Below are positions 10,244 through 17,904 of a DNA stretch of 64,000 bases, one piece after another. The stretch lies in assembly GCF_050871315.1 (NCBI RefSeq), contig NZ_JBJLRE010000019.1. The stretch is one strand, 5' to 3'. How positions within the stretch are numbered: the first letter of the stretch is position 1; each line of letters opens with the position of its first letter. A program made the translations under genes and the position numbers. The notes below the pieces were generated by a model, which saw nothing but the letters and a program-made list of their open reading frames with translations, did not search any database and was not told the DNA's origin. Origin of the DNA: Kineococcus gynurae. Its GTDB lineage: Bacteria; Actinomycetota; Actinomycetes; Actinomycetales; Kineococcaceae.

Positions 10244-12100
10244 TCACGACTTCAGGCCCGCGCCCCCGGCGGGACCATCGTCGGTGGGCACCGGGATGCC
10301 CGCGAAGCGCGACCGCATGGCCGCCACCAGGGTCGCCCCGCGCCCGGTGAGCCGGATCGGACCCGCGTCGGGGTCGTCGTCCAGGTCGACCGGGGCGCCG
10401 ACCTGACCCTCCGCGGCGTCGTCGTGATCGGGGTGCGACCCGGCGGCGAGCGCCGAGTCGTCGAGTTCGTCGTCGGGGGTGATCTCGACCTCCGGCACGT
10501 CTCCCGCCGCGTACTGGACACGCCCCTTGGTCACCACGACGCCGAGGTCGGCACCCTTCCAGCGGTAGTCCCCGGGACCGTAGATGCGCAGGAAGAAGAA
10601 CTCGCTCTCGTCCTGGAGCTGGTGCCAGTCCAGCGCCGGGCGCCGGTAGTGGACCTCGCCGTGCTCGTCCAGCGACCACTGACCCGTGGCCGGCGCCGCC
10701 GTGATGCGCTCGGTGATCTTGGAGGTCTCCTTGATGACCATCTGGCTCCACGCGTCGACCGAGGCGAGGCTGTCCCAGCGGGCGTTGATCTCGTCGACGT
10801 CGATCTCGTAGTCGACACCCATGTACTCGAGCAGGTGGAACAGGAACAACGGGACGTCGGAGTAGGCGCCGGCGGTGACGTTGGTGATGGACGTCGCCCC
10901 GCTGATCCGGGGGTTCAGCTCGCCCAGGTAGACCTCGTCGGTGTCGACGTCGATGAGCACGTCGACCTCGAAGAACCCCTTGTAGCCCTCCTTCAGCAGC
11001 CGGTCGCCGAGGCGGCGGACGAGCTGCTGGGTCCGGCTGCGGCGCTCCCCGGTCACGGTCGTCGGGAAGGTCTCGTTCCCGCACCAACCGCCCTGGTAGG
11101 GCGTGAGCTCGGGGCGACCGGTCAGCTCGGTCATCAGGGGGCCGACGATCGTGCCGTGCCGGGTGATGACGGCCTCGACCGCGATCGCCCGGTTCTCGAT
11201 CCGCTTCATGATCTTCTGCTGCTGACCGACGATGTCGTCGCGGTTGGCCTCGAAGTCCTTCTCGGAGGTGAGGAAGAACGTGGTCTTGCCGCTGTCGCCG
11301 TAGGGGGTCTGCAGGACGACGTCGGTGCCGAGGCGGGCCGCCGTGGTCTGCTCCACGAGCTCGTCCCAGGAGGAGACCTGGGTCAGGATGTTCGGCACGC
11401 TCGGGGACCCCGCCTCGTTGCCGAGGCGCGTCGTGACGATCTTGGAGTCGAGGTGCTCGCGCAGCGCGGCGCTCGGCAGGATCAGGTCGTAGCCCAGTTC
11501 GCGGCAGATCTCCTCGGTCTCGGCGTTGAAGAACACCATCGCCACCTTGGGCCGGCGCCCCAGCCGCGACATGTGGGCCCGGACCTCGGGGTGGCGCAGG
11601 AGGTAGTTGTTGATCTCCTCGCCGCTCTCGAACTCGACGTAAGGCTTGTCGCGCGGGGTGAACACCCGGGGGTGGGCACCGTCCCAGGGGTCGTAGTAGG
11701 TGATGTAGCCGAAGTTGCGGACCCAGCGGTCCAGACCCAGCAGGTTGAAGGGCACGGCCCCGACGAAGAAGACCGGGGTGGTGTTGGTCCGGAAGAAGTG
11801 CCGGATCTCGGCGACCCCGCGCAACGTCTTGTCACGACGACGGGCCGGGCTGGGGGTGGGCCGTTCGGACATGGACGGGGTCCTTCCCGGAGGGGTCACG
11901 GCGGCCGCGGCGGAGGAGTCCCGGACCGCGGGGGCCGGGGCGGCCGCGACCGGTTCGCGCAACGCCGTGGCTGCGGGGTTCCGAGGATCTTGGCGGATAC
12001 CCACCAGACGGGCAAGCCAATCGCCGACTCGTCGCCAGCTCGTCACCGGACGGGCCGGGGTCGAGCTCGCCTGGTTCTCCGGCGTGGGGCTGAGGGTCAT
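10244..12100 (-). CDS. ATP-grasp carboxylate-amine ligase-like protein
   Basis: A 618-residue protein with a variable N-terminal 90 residues, an N-terminal pre-ATP-grasp domain (about 95-215), and an ATP-grasp core (about 215-420) related to biotin carboxylase/carbamoyl-phosphate synthase folds. QTPYGDSGKTTFFL is a plausible glycine-rich ATP loop, and GFFEVDVLID...YLGELNPRISGATS carries the metal-binding Glu and Asn of the family. The C-terminal 100 residues are acidic and low in complexity. The family ligates an amine to a carboxylate through an acyl phosphate; the substrates here are unknown. The ATG overlaps the upstream stop (ATGA). An internal ATG at 11872 also has a GAAGGA-like site and would trim 76 residues. 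Confidence 0.75.
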   Translation of the reverse strand: MTLSPTPENQASSTPARPVTSWRRVGDWLARLVGIRQDPRNPAATALREPVAAAPAPAVRDSSAAAAVTPPGRTPSMSERPTPSPARRRDKTLRGVAEIRHFFRTNTTPVFFVGAVPFNLLGLDRWVRNFGYITYYDPWDGAHPRVFTPRDKPYVEFESGEEINNYLLRHPEVRAHMSRLGRRPKVAMVFFNAETEEICRELGYDLILPSAALREHLDSKIVTTRLGNEAGSPSVPNILTQVSSWDELVEQTTAARLGTDVVLQTPYGDSGKTTFFLTSEKDFEANRDDIVGQQQKIMKRIENRAIAVEAVITRHGTIVGPLMTELTGRPELTPYQGGWCGNETFPTTVTGERRSRTQQLVRRLGDRLLKEGYKGFFEVDVLIDVDTDEVYLGELNPRISGATSITNVTAGAYSDVPLFLFHLLEYMGVDYEIDVDEINARWDSLASVDAWSQMVIKETSKITERITAAPATGQWSLDEHGEVHYRRPALDWHQLQDESEFFFLRIYGPGDYRWKGADLGVVVTKGRVQYAAGDVPEVEITPDDELDDSALAAGSHPDHDDAAEGQVGAPVDLDDDPDAGPIRLTGRGATLVAAMRSRFAGIPVPTDDGPAGGAGLKS

Positions 12101-13341
12101 CGGAAGGGTCCTTCGCGCAGAACGGGGATCAGTGCCGGAAGGGTCCCACGCGGCTCGGCGACGATCGTGTCCAGCCCCAGGAACCGGGCCAGCTCACCCA
12201 GCTCCGCGGCGAGTTCCTCGGCGGTCTCGGCCGGGGCACCCGGCTCGGCCCAGGCCGAGAGGACCCGCAGCACCCCGCCCCCACCGGGACCGGACGAGCG
12301 GTCGGACTTGACGTCGACACGGGCGACGACGTTCTCCCCCAGCAGGAAGGGCATCACGTAGTACCCGTGCACCCGTTTCTCCCGGGGGGTGTAGAACTCC
12401 AGCCGCACCTGGGCCCCGAAGAGCTCCTCGGTGCGCGGGCGGTGCCAGATGAGGGGGTCGAACGGGGTGAGCAGGGCCCGGGCGCGACCCCGCGGGGCCC
12501 GGGTCCCGGTCACCCGGAAGGCGGGCCGCCGCAGGGTGGAGTCCCAGCCCCGCACCCGGACCGGTTCGAGCTCGCCGGCCTCCACGAGTTCGTCGAGGGC
12601 GGTGCGGACCGGCTCCGGTCTCAACCGGAACCAGTCCCGCAGGCTGGGCTCGGTGGCCACGCCGCAGGCCCGCGCCGCCCGCAGCACCAGTTCGCGCACG
12701 GCATCGGCGGGTTCGGGGTCCGGAGCGTCCAGGACCTCGCGCGGCAGGACCCGCTCCACCACGTCGTAGCGACGCTCGAAGTGGGCGTTGCGGCCCGCGG
12801 AGGAGATCTCACCCGCGAAGAACAGGTGCTCCAGAGCCCTCTTCACCCCCGACCAGTTCCACCCCCAGTGGTCGCGGGGACGGTCGGACGGTCCGGCCAG
12901 CGCCCGCTCCACCTCACGGGCCGTCGCGGGTCCCTGCTCGGCGAGGAAGCCGAGGACGACGGGGAGCAGTTCCGGCCGCTCGTGGGCGATGCTGCGGACG
13001 CCGCCCCAGGCGTCCTCGGCCACTCGCGCCATGCGCCACCGGAGCAGCCGGTGCACGTCGGGCGGGACGTAGGAGGCTTCGTGCGCCCAGTACTCGACCA
13101 TCCGTCGCGGGGCACGGTTCGCGAAACCGTCGAGGCGGGCCGGGTCGTAGGGGCCGAGGCGGGCGAAGAACGGGAGGTAGTGGCTGCGGCACAGCACGTT
13201 CACGGAATCGATCTGCACGACACCGAGCTGGTCGAGGACCCGTCGGAGGGCGGCCGGGCCCACGGCAGCCCGTCCCCGCGGCCGGAACCCCGAGGCGTGG
13301 AGGGCGCACCGTCGGGCCTCGAGGGCACTGATCTCGCGCAC
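12097..13341 (-). CDS. YcaQ/AlkX-type winged-helix DNA glycosylase
   Basis: A 414-residue member of the HTH_42 family, which includes E. coli YcaQ and Streptomyces AlkX/AlkZ DNA glycosylases that unhook interstrand crosslinks and remove bulky alkylated bases. The characteristic QxD catalytic motif is QID (43-45), followed by SVNVLCRSHYLPFF, and winged-helix modules fill the rest (WSGVKRALEHLFFAGEI; LLTPFDPLIWHRPRTEELF). Length equals YcaQ. GTG start 4 bases after the response-regulator stop and ATGA overlap with the ATP-grasp gene show an operon. Its company with a ligase and hydrolases is compatible with self-protection against a DNA-damaging metabolite, but this is inference. Confidence 0.85.
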   Translation of the reverse strand: MREISALEARRCALHASGFRPRGRAAVGPAALRRVLDQLGVVQIDSVNVLCRSHYLPFFARLGPYDPARLDGFANRAPRRMVEYWAHEASYVPPDVHRLLRWRMARVAEDAWGGVRSIAHERPELLPVVLGFLAEQGPATAREVERALAGPSDRPRDHWGWNWSGVKRALEHLFFAGEISSAGRNAHFERRYDVVERVLPREVLDAPDPEPADAVRELVLRAARACGVATEPSLRDWFRLRPEPVRTALDELVEAGELEPVRVRGWDSTLRRPAFRVTGTRAPRGRARALLTPFDPLIWHRPRTEELFGAQVRLEFYTPREKRVHGYYVMPFLLGENVVARVDVKSDRSSGPGGGGVLRVLSAWAEPGAPAETAEELAAELGELARFLGLDTIVAEPRGTLPALIPVLREGPFR

Positions 13342-13345
13342 GGCC

Positions 13346-14032
13346 TCAGCTGAGTTCGACGAGCTTCTCCCGGACCGCGTACATGACCGCCTCCATGCGG
13401 GAGTGCAGCTGCAGCTTCTCCAGGATGTTGCGCACGTGGTTCTTGACGGTGTTCTCGCTGATGCCGAGCACACCGGCGATATCCCGGTTGCCCAGGCCCC
13501 GGGCGAGCTGGCGGAGCACCTCCATCTCGCGCGGGGAGAGGCGCGGTCCTTCGGCGACGGCTGCGCGTTCGGGCCCGCGGCGCGAGATGGCGGCGAACTC
13601 GCCGAGCAGCAGGCCGGCCATGCGGGGACTGATGAGGGACTGGCCCCCGACCACCGCACGGATGCTCTCGGCGACGTCCTCGGCAGGCACGTCCTTCAGG
13701 AGGTAACCGTTGGCCCCGGCGCGGATCGCGCCGAACAGGTCGTCCTCGTCCTCGGACGAGGTCAGCATGAGGATCTTGGTGGAGGGCGCCACCGCCCGCA
13801 CGTCCCCGCACGCGTCGACCCCGGAGCGCCGGGGCATCCGGACGTCCATCAGCACGACGTCGGGGAGGAGTTCCTCGACGACGGCCACCGCGGCCGCCCC
13901 GTCCTCGGCCTCCCCCACGACCTCGATGTCGTCCTCGGTGGAGAGCACCATCTGCAGCCCGCGGCGGTAGAGGGAGTGGTCGTCGACCACGACGACGCGG
14001 ATGGAGGCTGTCGGCTCCGAGGTCGAGGTCAT
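13346..14032 (-). CDS. NarL/FixJ-family response regulator, orphan
   Basis: A 228-residue response regulator: receiver domain (about 11-130) with phospho-acceptor Asp63 in LMDVRMP, acidic pair Asp17/Asp18 and the conserved Lys in LLKDVP, then a LuxR-type HTH (about 160-225) with LSPREMEVLRQLARGLGNRD and ENTVKNHVRNILEKL. No histidine kinase is adjacent, so the partner is elsewhere. The ATG has GGAGGAGGA upstream. A perfect palindrome lies just upstream and could be its own operator. It leads the run containing the glycosylase, ATP-grasp and NylB genes and may control them. Confidence 0.9.
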   Translation of the reverse strand: MTSTSEPTASIRVVVVDDHSLYRRGLQMVLSTEDDIEVVGEAEDGAAAVAVVEELLPDVVLMDVRMPRRSGVDACGDVRAVAPSTKILMLTSSEDEDDLFGAIRAGANGYLLKDVPAEDVAESIRAVVGGQSLISPRMAGLLLGEFAAISRRGPERAAVAEGPRLSPREMEVLRQLARGLGNRDIAGVLGISENTVKNHVRNILEKLQLHSRMEAVMYAVREKLVELS

Positions 14033-14056
14033 GCGGATCCTCCTCCGGGGCTGGAC

Positions 14057-14073
14057 GGGTACGGACCGTACCC
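14057..14073. promoter_or_regulatory. palindromic operator candidate, response-regulator gene
   Basis: GGGTACGG-A-CCGTACCC is a perfect inverted repeat with 8-base arms around one base, 25 bases upstream of the response-regulator ATG. On the minus strand it overlaps TACGGT, a possible -10 hexamer. Position and symmetry suit autoregulation by a dimeric LuxR-type regulator. Confidence 0.45.
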
Positions 14074-14174
14074 TTCAAGATCTTTCCACGCCCGACCCCG
14101 ACGTCGACGGAACCCGCGGGTCGCTGATCCCGGTCCGGACGACCCGGGCGCATCGTCGACCGGGAGGTGGCGCA

Positions 14175-14208
14175 AGGTCGGCGGCGGCTCGCCTGCCGCC
14201 GCCGACCT
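14175..14208 (-). terminator. hpf terminator
   Basis: A perfect 14-base-pair stem, AGGTCGGCGGCGGC with GCCGCCGCCGACCT, around a 6-base loop, begins 9 bases after the hpf stop. It should end hpf transcription before the response-regulator operon. Confidence 0.75.
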
Positions 14209-14216
14209 GGAACGCC

Positions 14217-14963
14217 TCAGCCCCGCGCGCCCACCACGGCGGCCAGGGCTGCCTCGGAGACGGCGGCGCCGTTCGCGGACGCCCCGTCCGCCGACCCCGT
14301 CCCGCCGTCCTGCACGTCGAGGTGCAGCACCCCGTAGTCCCAGCCCCGCCGTCGGTAGACGACGCTCGGACGGTGCGAGGTGGCGTCCACGAACAGGAAG
14401 AAGTCGTGGCCCACGAGCTCCATCTCGTACAGCGCCTGGTCGAGCGTCATGGGCGCCGCGGCGTGGACCTTCTCACGGATGATCACCGGGGAGTCGCCCA
14501 GGGAGGTGGCCCCGTCCGGCGTCGCCGACCCGCTGGGCGTCGAGGTCACGGGGGCCGGATCGGGCTCGACCGCGGCCGGGACGCCGTCGACCGGGACGAG
14601 GGCCTCGTCGCTCAATCCGGCGGTCGCCTGGTGCACCGAGACGGGCCGGTGGCGTCCATGGTGGATCTTGCGGCGGTCCCGGGACCGTCGGAGCCGTTCC
14701 ATCAGCTTGGTCGCGGCCAGGTCGAGCGCGGCGTAGGGGTCGTCGGCGCACGCCTCGGCGCGCACGACCGGCCCCTTGTCGCGAACGGTGATCTCCACGC
14801 GTTCGCAGTTGCTCGCCTGCCTCCGGTTCTTCTCGTGGGAAACCTCGACGTCGATGCGCTGGACCCGGGGCGCCAGCTGCGTCACCTTGTCCAACTTGTC
14901 CTCGACGTGCCGCCGGAACCTCTCCTTGACCTCGATGTGTCGTCCGGTGACCACAATTTCCAC
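14217..14963 (-). CDS. hpf: long-form ribosome hibernation promoting factor
   Basis: A 248-residue long-form HPF/RaiA. The N-terminal domain (about 1-105; starts with EIVVTGRHIEVKERFRRHVE) binds the small ribosomal subunit at the mRNA/tRNA sites. A variable linker (about 115-180) leads to the C-terminal dimerisation domain (about 185-235; MTLDQALYEMELVGHDFFLF), which joins two ribosomes into inactive 100S particles. GTG start with GGGAGG 6 bases upstream. Position between secA and comF agrees with the mycobacterial order (Rv3241c), though here the operon with the ligase and hydrolases lies between hpf and secA. Confidence 0.93.
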   Translation of the reverse strand: MEIVVTGRHIEVKERFRRHVEDKLDKVTQLAPRVQRIDVEVSHEKNRRQASNCERVEITVRDKGPVVRAEACADDPYAALDLAATKLMERLRRSRDRRKIHHGRHRPVSVHQATAGLSDEALVPVDGVPAAVEPDPAPVTSTPSGSATPDGATSLGDSPVIIREKVHAAAPMTLDQALYEMELVGHDFFLFVDATSHRPSVVYRRRGWDYGVLHLDVQDGGTGSADGASANGAAVSEAALAAVVGARG

Positions 14964-15199
14964 GGGATGCCTCCCTTGATCGACACAAGGTGGGCTCGCG
15001 CTCGGCGCGGCCCACCCCTGACCGTCATACCGAGCTGCGCGTCACCCCCACGGGGTGGTTGCGCGTGGCAGTGCGGATCCACCGTTCCTGGGCCCCTGCA
15101 GGCACGGATCCATCCTTGGTTCCGGCCCTGGGCCAGTCGATACCGACCGCCATGGAGCAACGCTAGACCAGGGTGAGGGAGCCTGCCCAGGAGGGTGCG

Positions 15200-15925
15200 T
15201 CATGACCTCCGTCCATCCGTCGATCCCGGCCCAGCACGCCCCGCGGGGTCGGGTCCGACGGCCGTCAGGCTCACGACGCCGACCACGTCCGCCCCTTCCG
15301 CCCGCAGCGCCCGGACCCCCTCCTGGGCCGTCGCCCCCGTGGTCACGACGTCGTCGACGAGGACCACGGGACCGGACGGGGCCGCCCGGGCCCGCATGGC
15401 GGACGCGAGGTTCCGTCGGCGGGCCGCCCCTCCGAGATCCGTCTGGTCACGGACGTGGCGCCGGAGCTGCAGGCAGCGCCGGACGACCGTCGCGCGGCCC
15501 TCCGACCGACGGGCCCTCGCGGCCCGGGCCGCGAGGTCGGCCACCAGGTCACCGCCGCGGGAGCGCGACGCGGCCCGACGGGACGGCACCGGGACCAGGG
15601 TCGCCGGACCGTCGCCGAGCAGGTCGTCGAGACCGCCCACCAGCCACCGCGCGAGGACGGGTCTCAGCTCGGCCCGGTCGTGGACCTTCACGGCGAGCAG
15701 GGCGCGCCGCGCGGCGCCGTGGTGGGGGGCCACCGCCCGCGCGCCCACCCCGGGGAACAGGTCGTCCAGCAGCACGAGGCCCGCCCGGACGACCTCGCGC
15801 GCGCAGCGCGGGCACCACGAGCCACCCGCGGCACCGCACCCTGCGCAGGCCGACGGGAGCGCGAGGTCGACCGCGGCCCCGAGCGGGCCACGGAGGGGGG
15901 CGGGGAGACGGGGCGACCAGGTCAC
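15200..15925 (-). CDS. comF: ComF family phosphoribosyltransferase
   Basis: A 241-residue ComF/GntX-type protein. It has a zinc-finger-like CAGCGAAGGSWCPRC near residues 28-42 and a C-terminal PRTase domain with the PRPP-binding motif VVLVDDVVTTGATAQE (about 185-200). In naturally competent bacteria ComF assists DNA uptake; in most actinobacteria the substrate is unknown. GTG 15925 is chosen because the four-cysteine motif then falls at its usual distance from the N-terminus. The order hpf-comF-lpqB-mtrB-mtrA is conserved in actinobacteria. Confidence 0.88.
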   Translation of the reverse strand: MTWSPRLPAPLRGPLGAAVDLALPSACAGCGAAGGSWCPRCAREVVRAGLVLLDDLFPGVGARAVAPHHGAARRALLAVKVHDRAELRPVLARWLVGGLDDLLGDGPATLVPVPSRRAASRSRGGDLVADLAARAARARRSEGRATVVRRCLQLRRHVRDQTDLGGAARRRNLASAMRARAAPSGPVVLVDDVVTTGATAQEGVRALRAEGADVVGVVSLTAVGPDPAGRAGPGSTDGRRS

Positions 15926-15961
15926 GGAGCGAGCCTGCCGCCCGTGGCGCCGCACCTGGCC

Positions 15962-16025
15962 CTGTCCACAGTGGGCGCGGACGGACGGTGTCCACAGGCG
16001 CACCCGTGGACAGCGATCGTCCACA
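15962..16025. promoter_or_regulatory. cluster of four DnaA-box-like 9-mers
   Basis: CTGTCCACA (15962-15970), GTGTCCACA (15988-15996), GCTGTCCAC on the minus strand (16006-16014) and TCGTCCACA (16017-16025) occur within 64 bases of the non-coding gap between lpqB and comF. Each differs at one or two positions from the Streptomyces-type box TTGTCCACA. The cluster could bind DnaA for titration or gene regulation; no AT-rich unwinding element accompanies it, so it is unlikely to be the origin. Confidence 0.4.
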
Positions 16026-16164
16026 GGGATCACGACCGTCGCTCGTGGCGGGACGGCCGGCGTCCAGGATGCGGCGCATGACCCGACCCCGACCGCGCCC
16101 GCTGGTCGTCCGCCGCCGTCGACCCCGACCGTCCGGTCGTCGGCCGGGTTCCGCCGCGCCCCCC

Positions 16165-17904
16165 TCAGCCGGGGTAGGCCGGGTCGGTGCCCTCGGCGGC
16201 GACCACCCAGCTCGCACCGCTGCGCGTCAGCAGCGTGCCCTCGGCGGTCCCGATCACGATGTCGCGCTCGCTCCACCCGGCGGCGACACTCACCGCGCCC
16301 GGAGCGGCGGGCAGCCAGCGCGGCGCCCCGCCGAGCGGCACCACCACCGGCGCGAGGTCCTTCCCCGGCTCGTCGCGGGCCAGCAGGACGACGGAGTCGT
16401 CCAGCAACCAGGCCAGGTCCACCACCTCCGCCGCCCCGGGCAGCAGCTCGTCGGAGGGGCCCGTGAGGCGCCGGGGGCGACCGGCCGCGTCACGGTCCAC
16501 GCCGTAGGCCCGCACCCCGGGGCGGCCGGAGGGTGTGCGGGTGACCACGGCGGCCCGCGCCCCGTCGCGGGCGACCGCGAAGCGCAGGACGCTGCCGTCG
16601 AAGTCCTCGTCCAGGGCGACGTTCTCGGCCGCCGTGGCGGCGTCGGCGGGGACGACCAGCGGGGTCACCCGGGAGGTGCGCTGAACGGTCCAGACCCAAC
16701 CGAGGCGGTCCATGCTCGGCGGGGTCAGGGGTGCGGAGGAGCGCAGCACCGTGCTCACCGGACCCCCCGGTCGTTGCAGGCGCAGCAGGGTGTCGCCACC
16801 GGCGAGGACCGCGAAGGGTCCCCCCTGGGGCGACACCGCCGGGTGCGTCGACCCCTCGGCGGCGGTGCCGAGGGTCACCCCGGTGACCGCACGCACCGCG
16901 GTCCGGTCCCACCGGGACAGTCCCGAGGGCCCGAGCAGGACCAACCGTGCGTCCGTCGCCGCCCGGGAGCGGGGGATGTCGAGCTCGTCGGAGGAGGCGC
17001 GGGTCAGGTCGGTGCCGCCGACGGTCACGGCGACCTGGCTGACCCCCGGGAGGGTGCTCAGGGTGGCGCGCAGCTGCGAGAGCAGCAGTCCGCGCTGCTC
17101 GGGCGAGGCCTGCAGGGCCTCGTCGGTCAGCTCGACGGTGGCGGTGCCTCCGGTGACCGGGACCGTCCCGAGCCGGAGCCGTGTCCCGGGCGGGGCCCCC
17201 GTGGCCACCGCCGGAGCGAACCAGCTGGTGGCCCCGTCCAGCAGTTCCGTCACCAGACGGGTCGCGGTGTCGGAGCCGTAGGAGAACCAGCGCAGGTCGG
17301 CCACCAGCTGGCTGAGGTCCTGCGCCCCGAACCACACCGGGAAGGACCGCAATGTGCGCGAGGCGTCGATCTCGGTCAGGAGCACGCCGTCGAACACCTC
17401 GTCGATGCGCCACTCGTCGCGCTCCCGGCGCAGCAGCACCTGGGCCGACCAGCCGGTTCCCGGCGCCCGGGCCGCGTAGTGACCGTCGGCGTCGAGCGCG
17501 GCCTGCTGCTCGGCGGACACCTGGACCACCCAGCTGTCGGCGTCCGCGGGCGAGGCCGACGCGTCCAGCGCGGCGATCGCGGGCTGCCCCAGGACGAGGA
17601 CGGCGCCGGCGTCGGGACGCCAGGTGTCGACCGCGCGCGGGGTGAGGAAGCGGCGCGCGACGGGGTGCTCGTCCTGCCCCGCGCCCGCCGCCAGCAGGAA
17701 CCCGCGCACGATCTCCTCGGGACTCGCGCCCCGCACCGGTCCGGTCGGGATGACCTGCAGCAGACCGATGCGCGGGTCGTCGGCCAGACGGGCCCCGGAG
17801 ACGACGTCGCCCGACCCGGGCAGTCCACCGCACCCGCCGAGCCCGACGCCGCCGGCGGCGAGGGCCAGCAGCACCGAGCGCCGGGAGGCCCGCCCGCCGC
17901 TCAT
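16165..17904 (-). CDS. lpqB: lipoprotein LpqB, MtrAB accessory
   Basis: A 579-residue lipoprotein with a Tat-like RRSVLLAL signal and lipobox LGGC at about residues 24-27. After it come a GerMN-type domain (about 150-300) and a long C-terminal beta-propeller-like region. In mycobacteria LpqB binds the extracellular part of the sensor kinase MtrB and modulates MtrA phosphorylation, linking envelope state to cell division. The ATG overlaps the mtrB stop (ATGA), so the three genes form one operon. Confidence 0.93.
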   Translation of the reverse strand: MSGGRASRRSVLLALAAGGVGLGGCGGLPGSGDVVSGARLADDPRIGLLQVIPTGPVRGASPEEIVRGFLLAAGAGQDEHPVARRFLTPRAVDTWRPDAGAVLVLGQPAIAALDASASPADADSWVVQVSAEQQAALDADGHYAARAPGTGWSAQVLLRRERDEWRIDEVFDGVLLTEIDASRTLRSFPVWFGAQDLSQLVADLRWFSYGSDTATRLVTELLDGATSWFAPAVATGAPPGTRLRLGTVPVTGGTATVELTDEALQASPEQRGLLLSQLRATLSTLPGVSQVAVTVGGTDLTRASSDELDIPRSRAATDARLVLLGPSGLSRWDRTAVRAVTGVTLGTAAEGSTHPAVSPQGGPFAVLAGGDTLLRLQRPGGPVSTVLRSSAPLTPPSMDRLGWVWTVQRTSRVTPLVVPADAATAAENVALDEDFDGSVLRFAVARDGARAAVVTRTPSGRPGVRAYGVDRDAAGRPRRLTGPSDELLPGAAEVVDLAWLLDDSVVLLARDEPGKDLAPVVVPLGGAPRWLPAAPGAVSVAAGWSERDIVIGTAEGTLLTRSGASWVVAAEGTDPAYPG

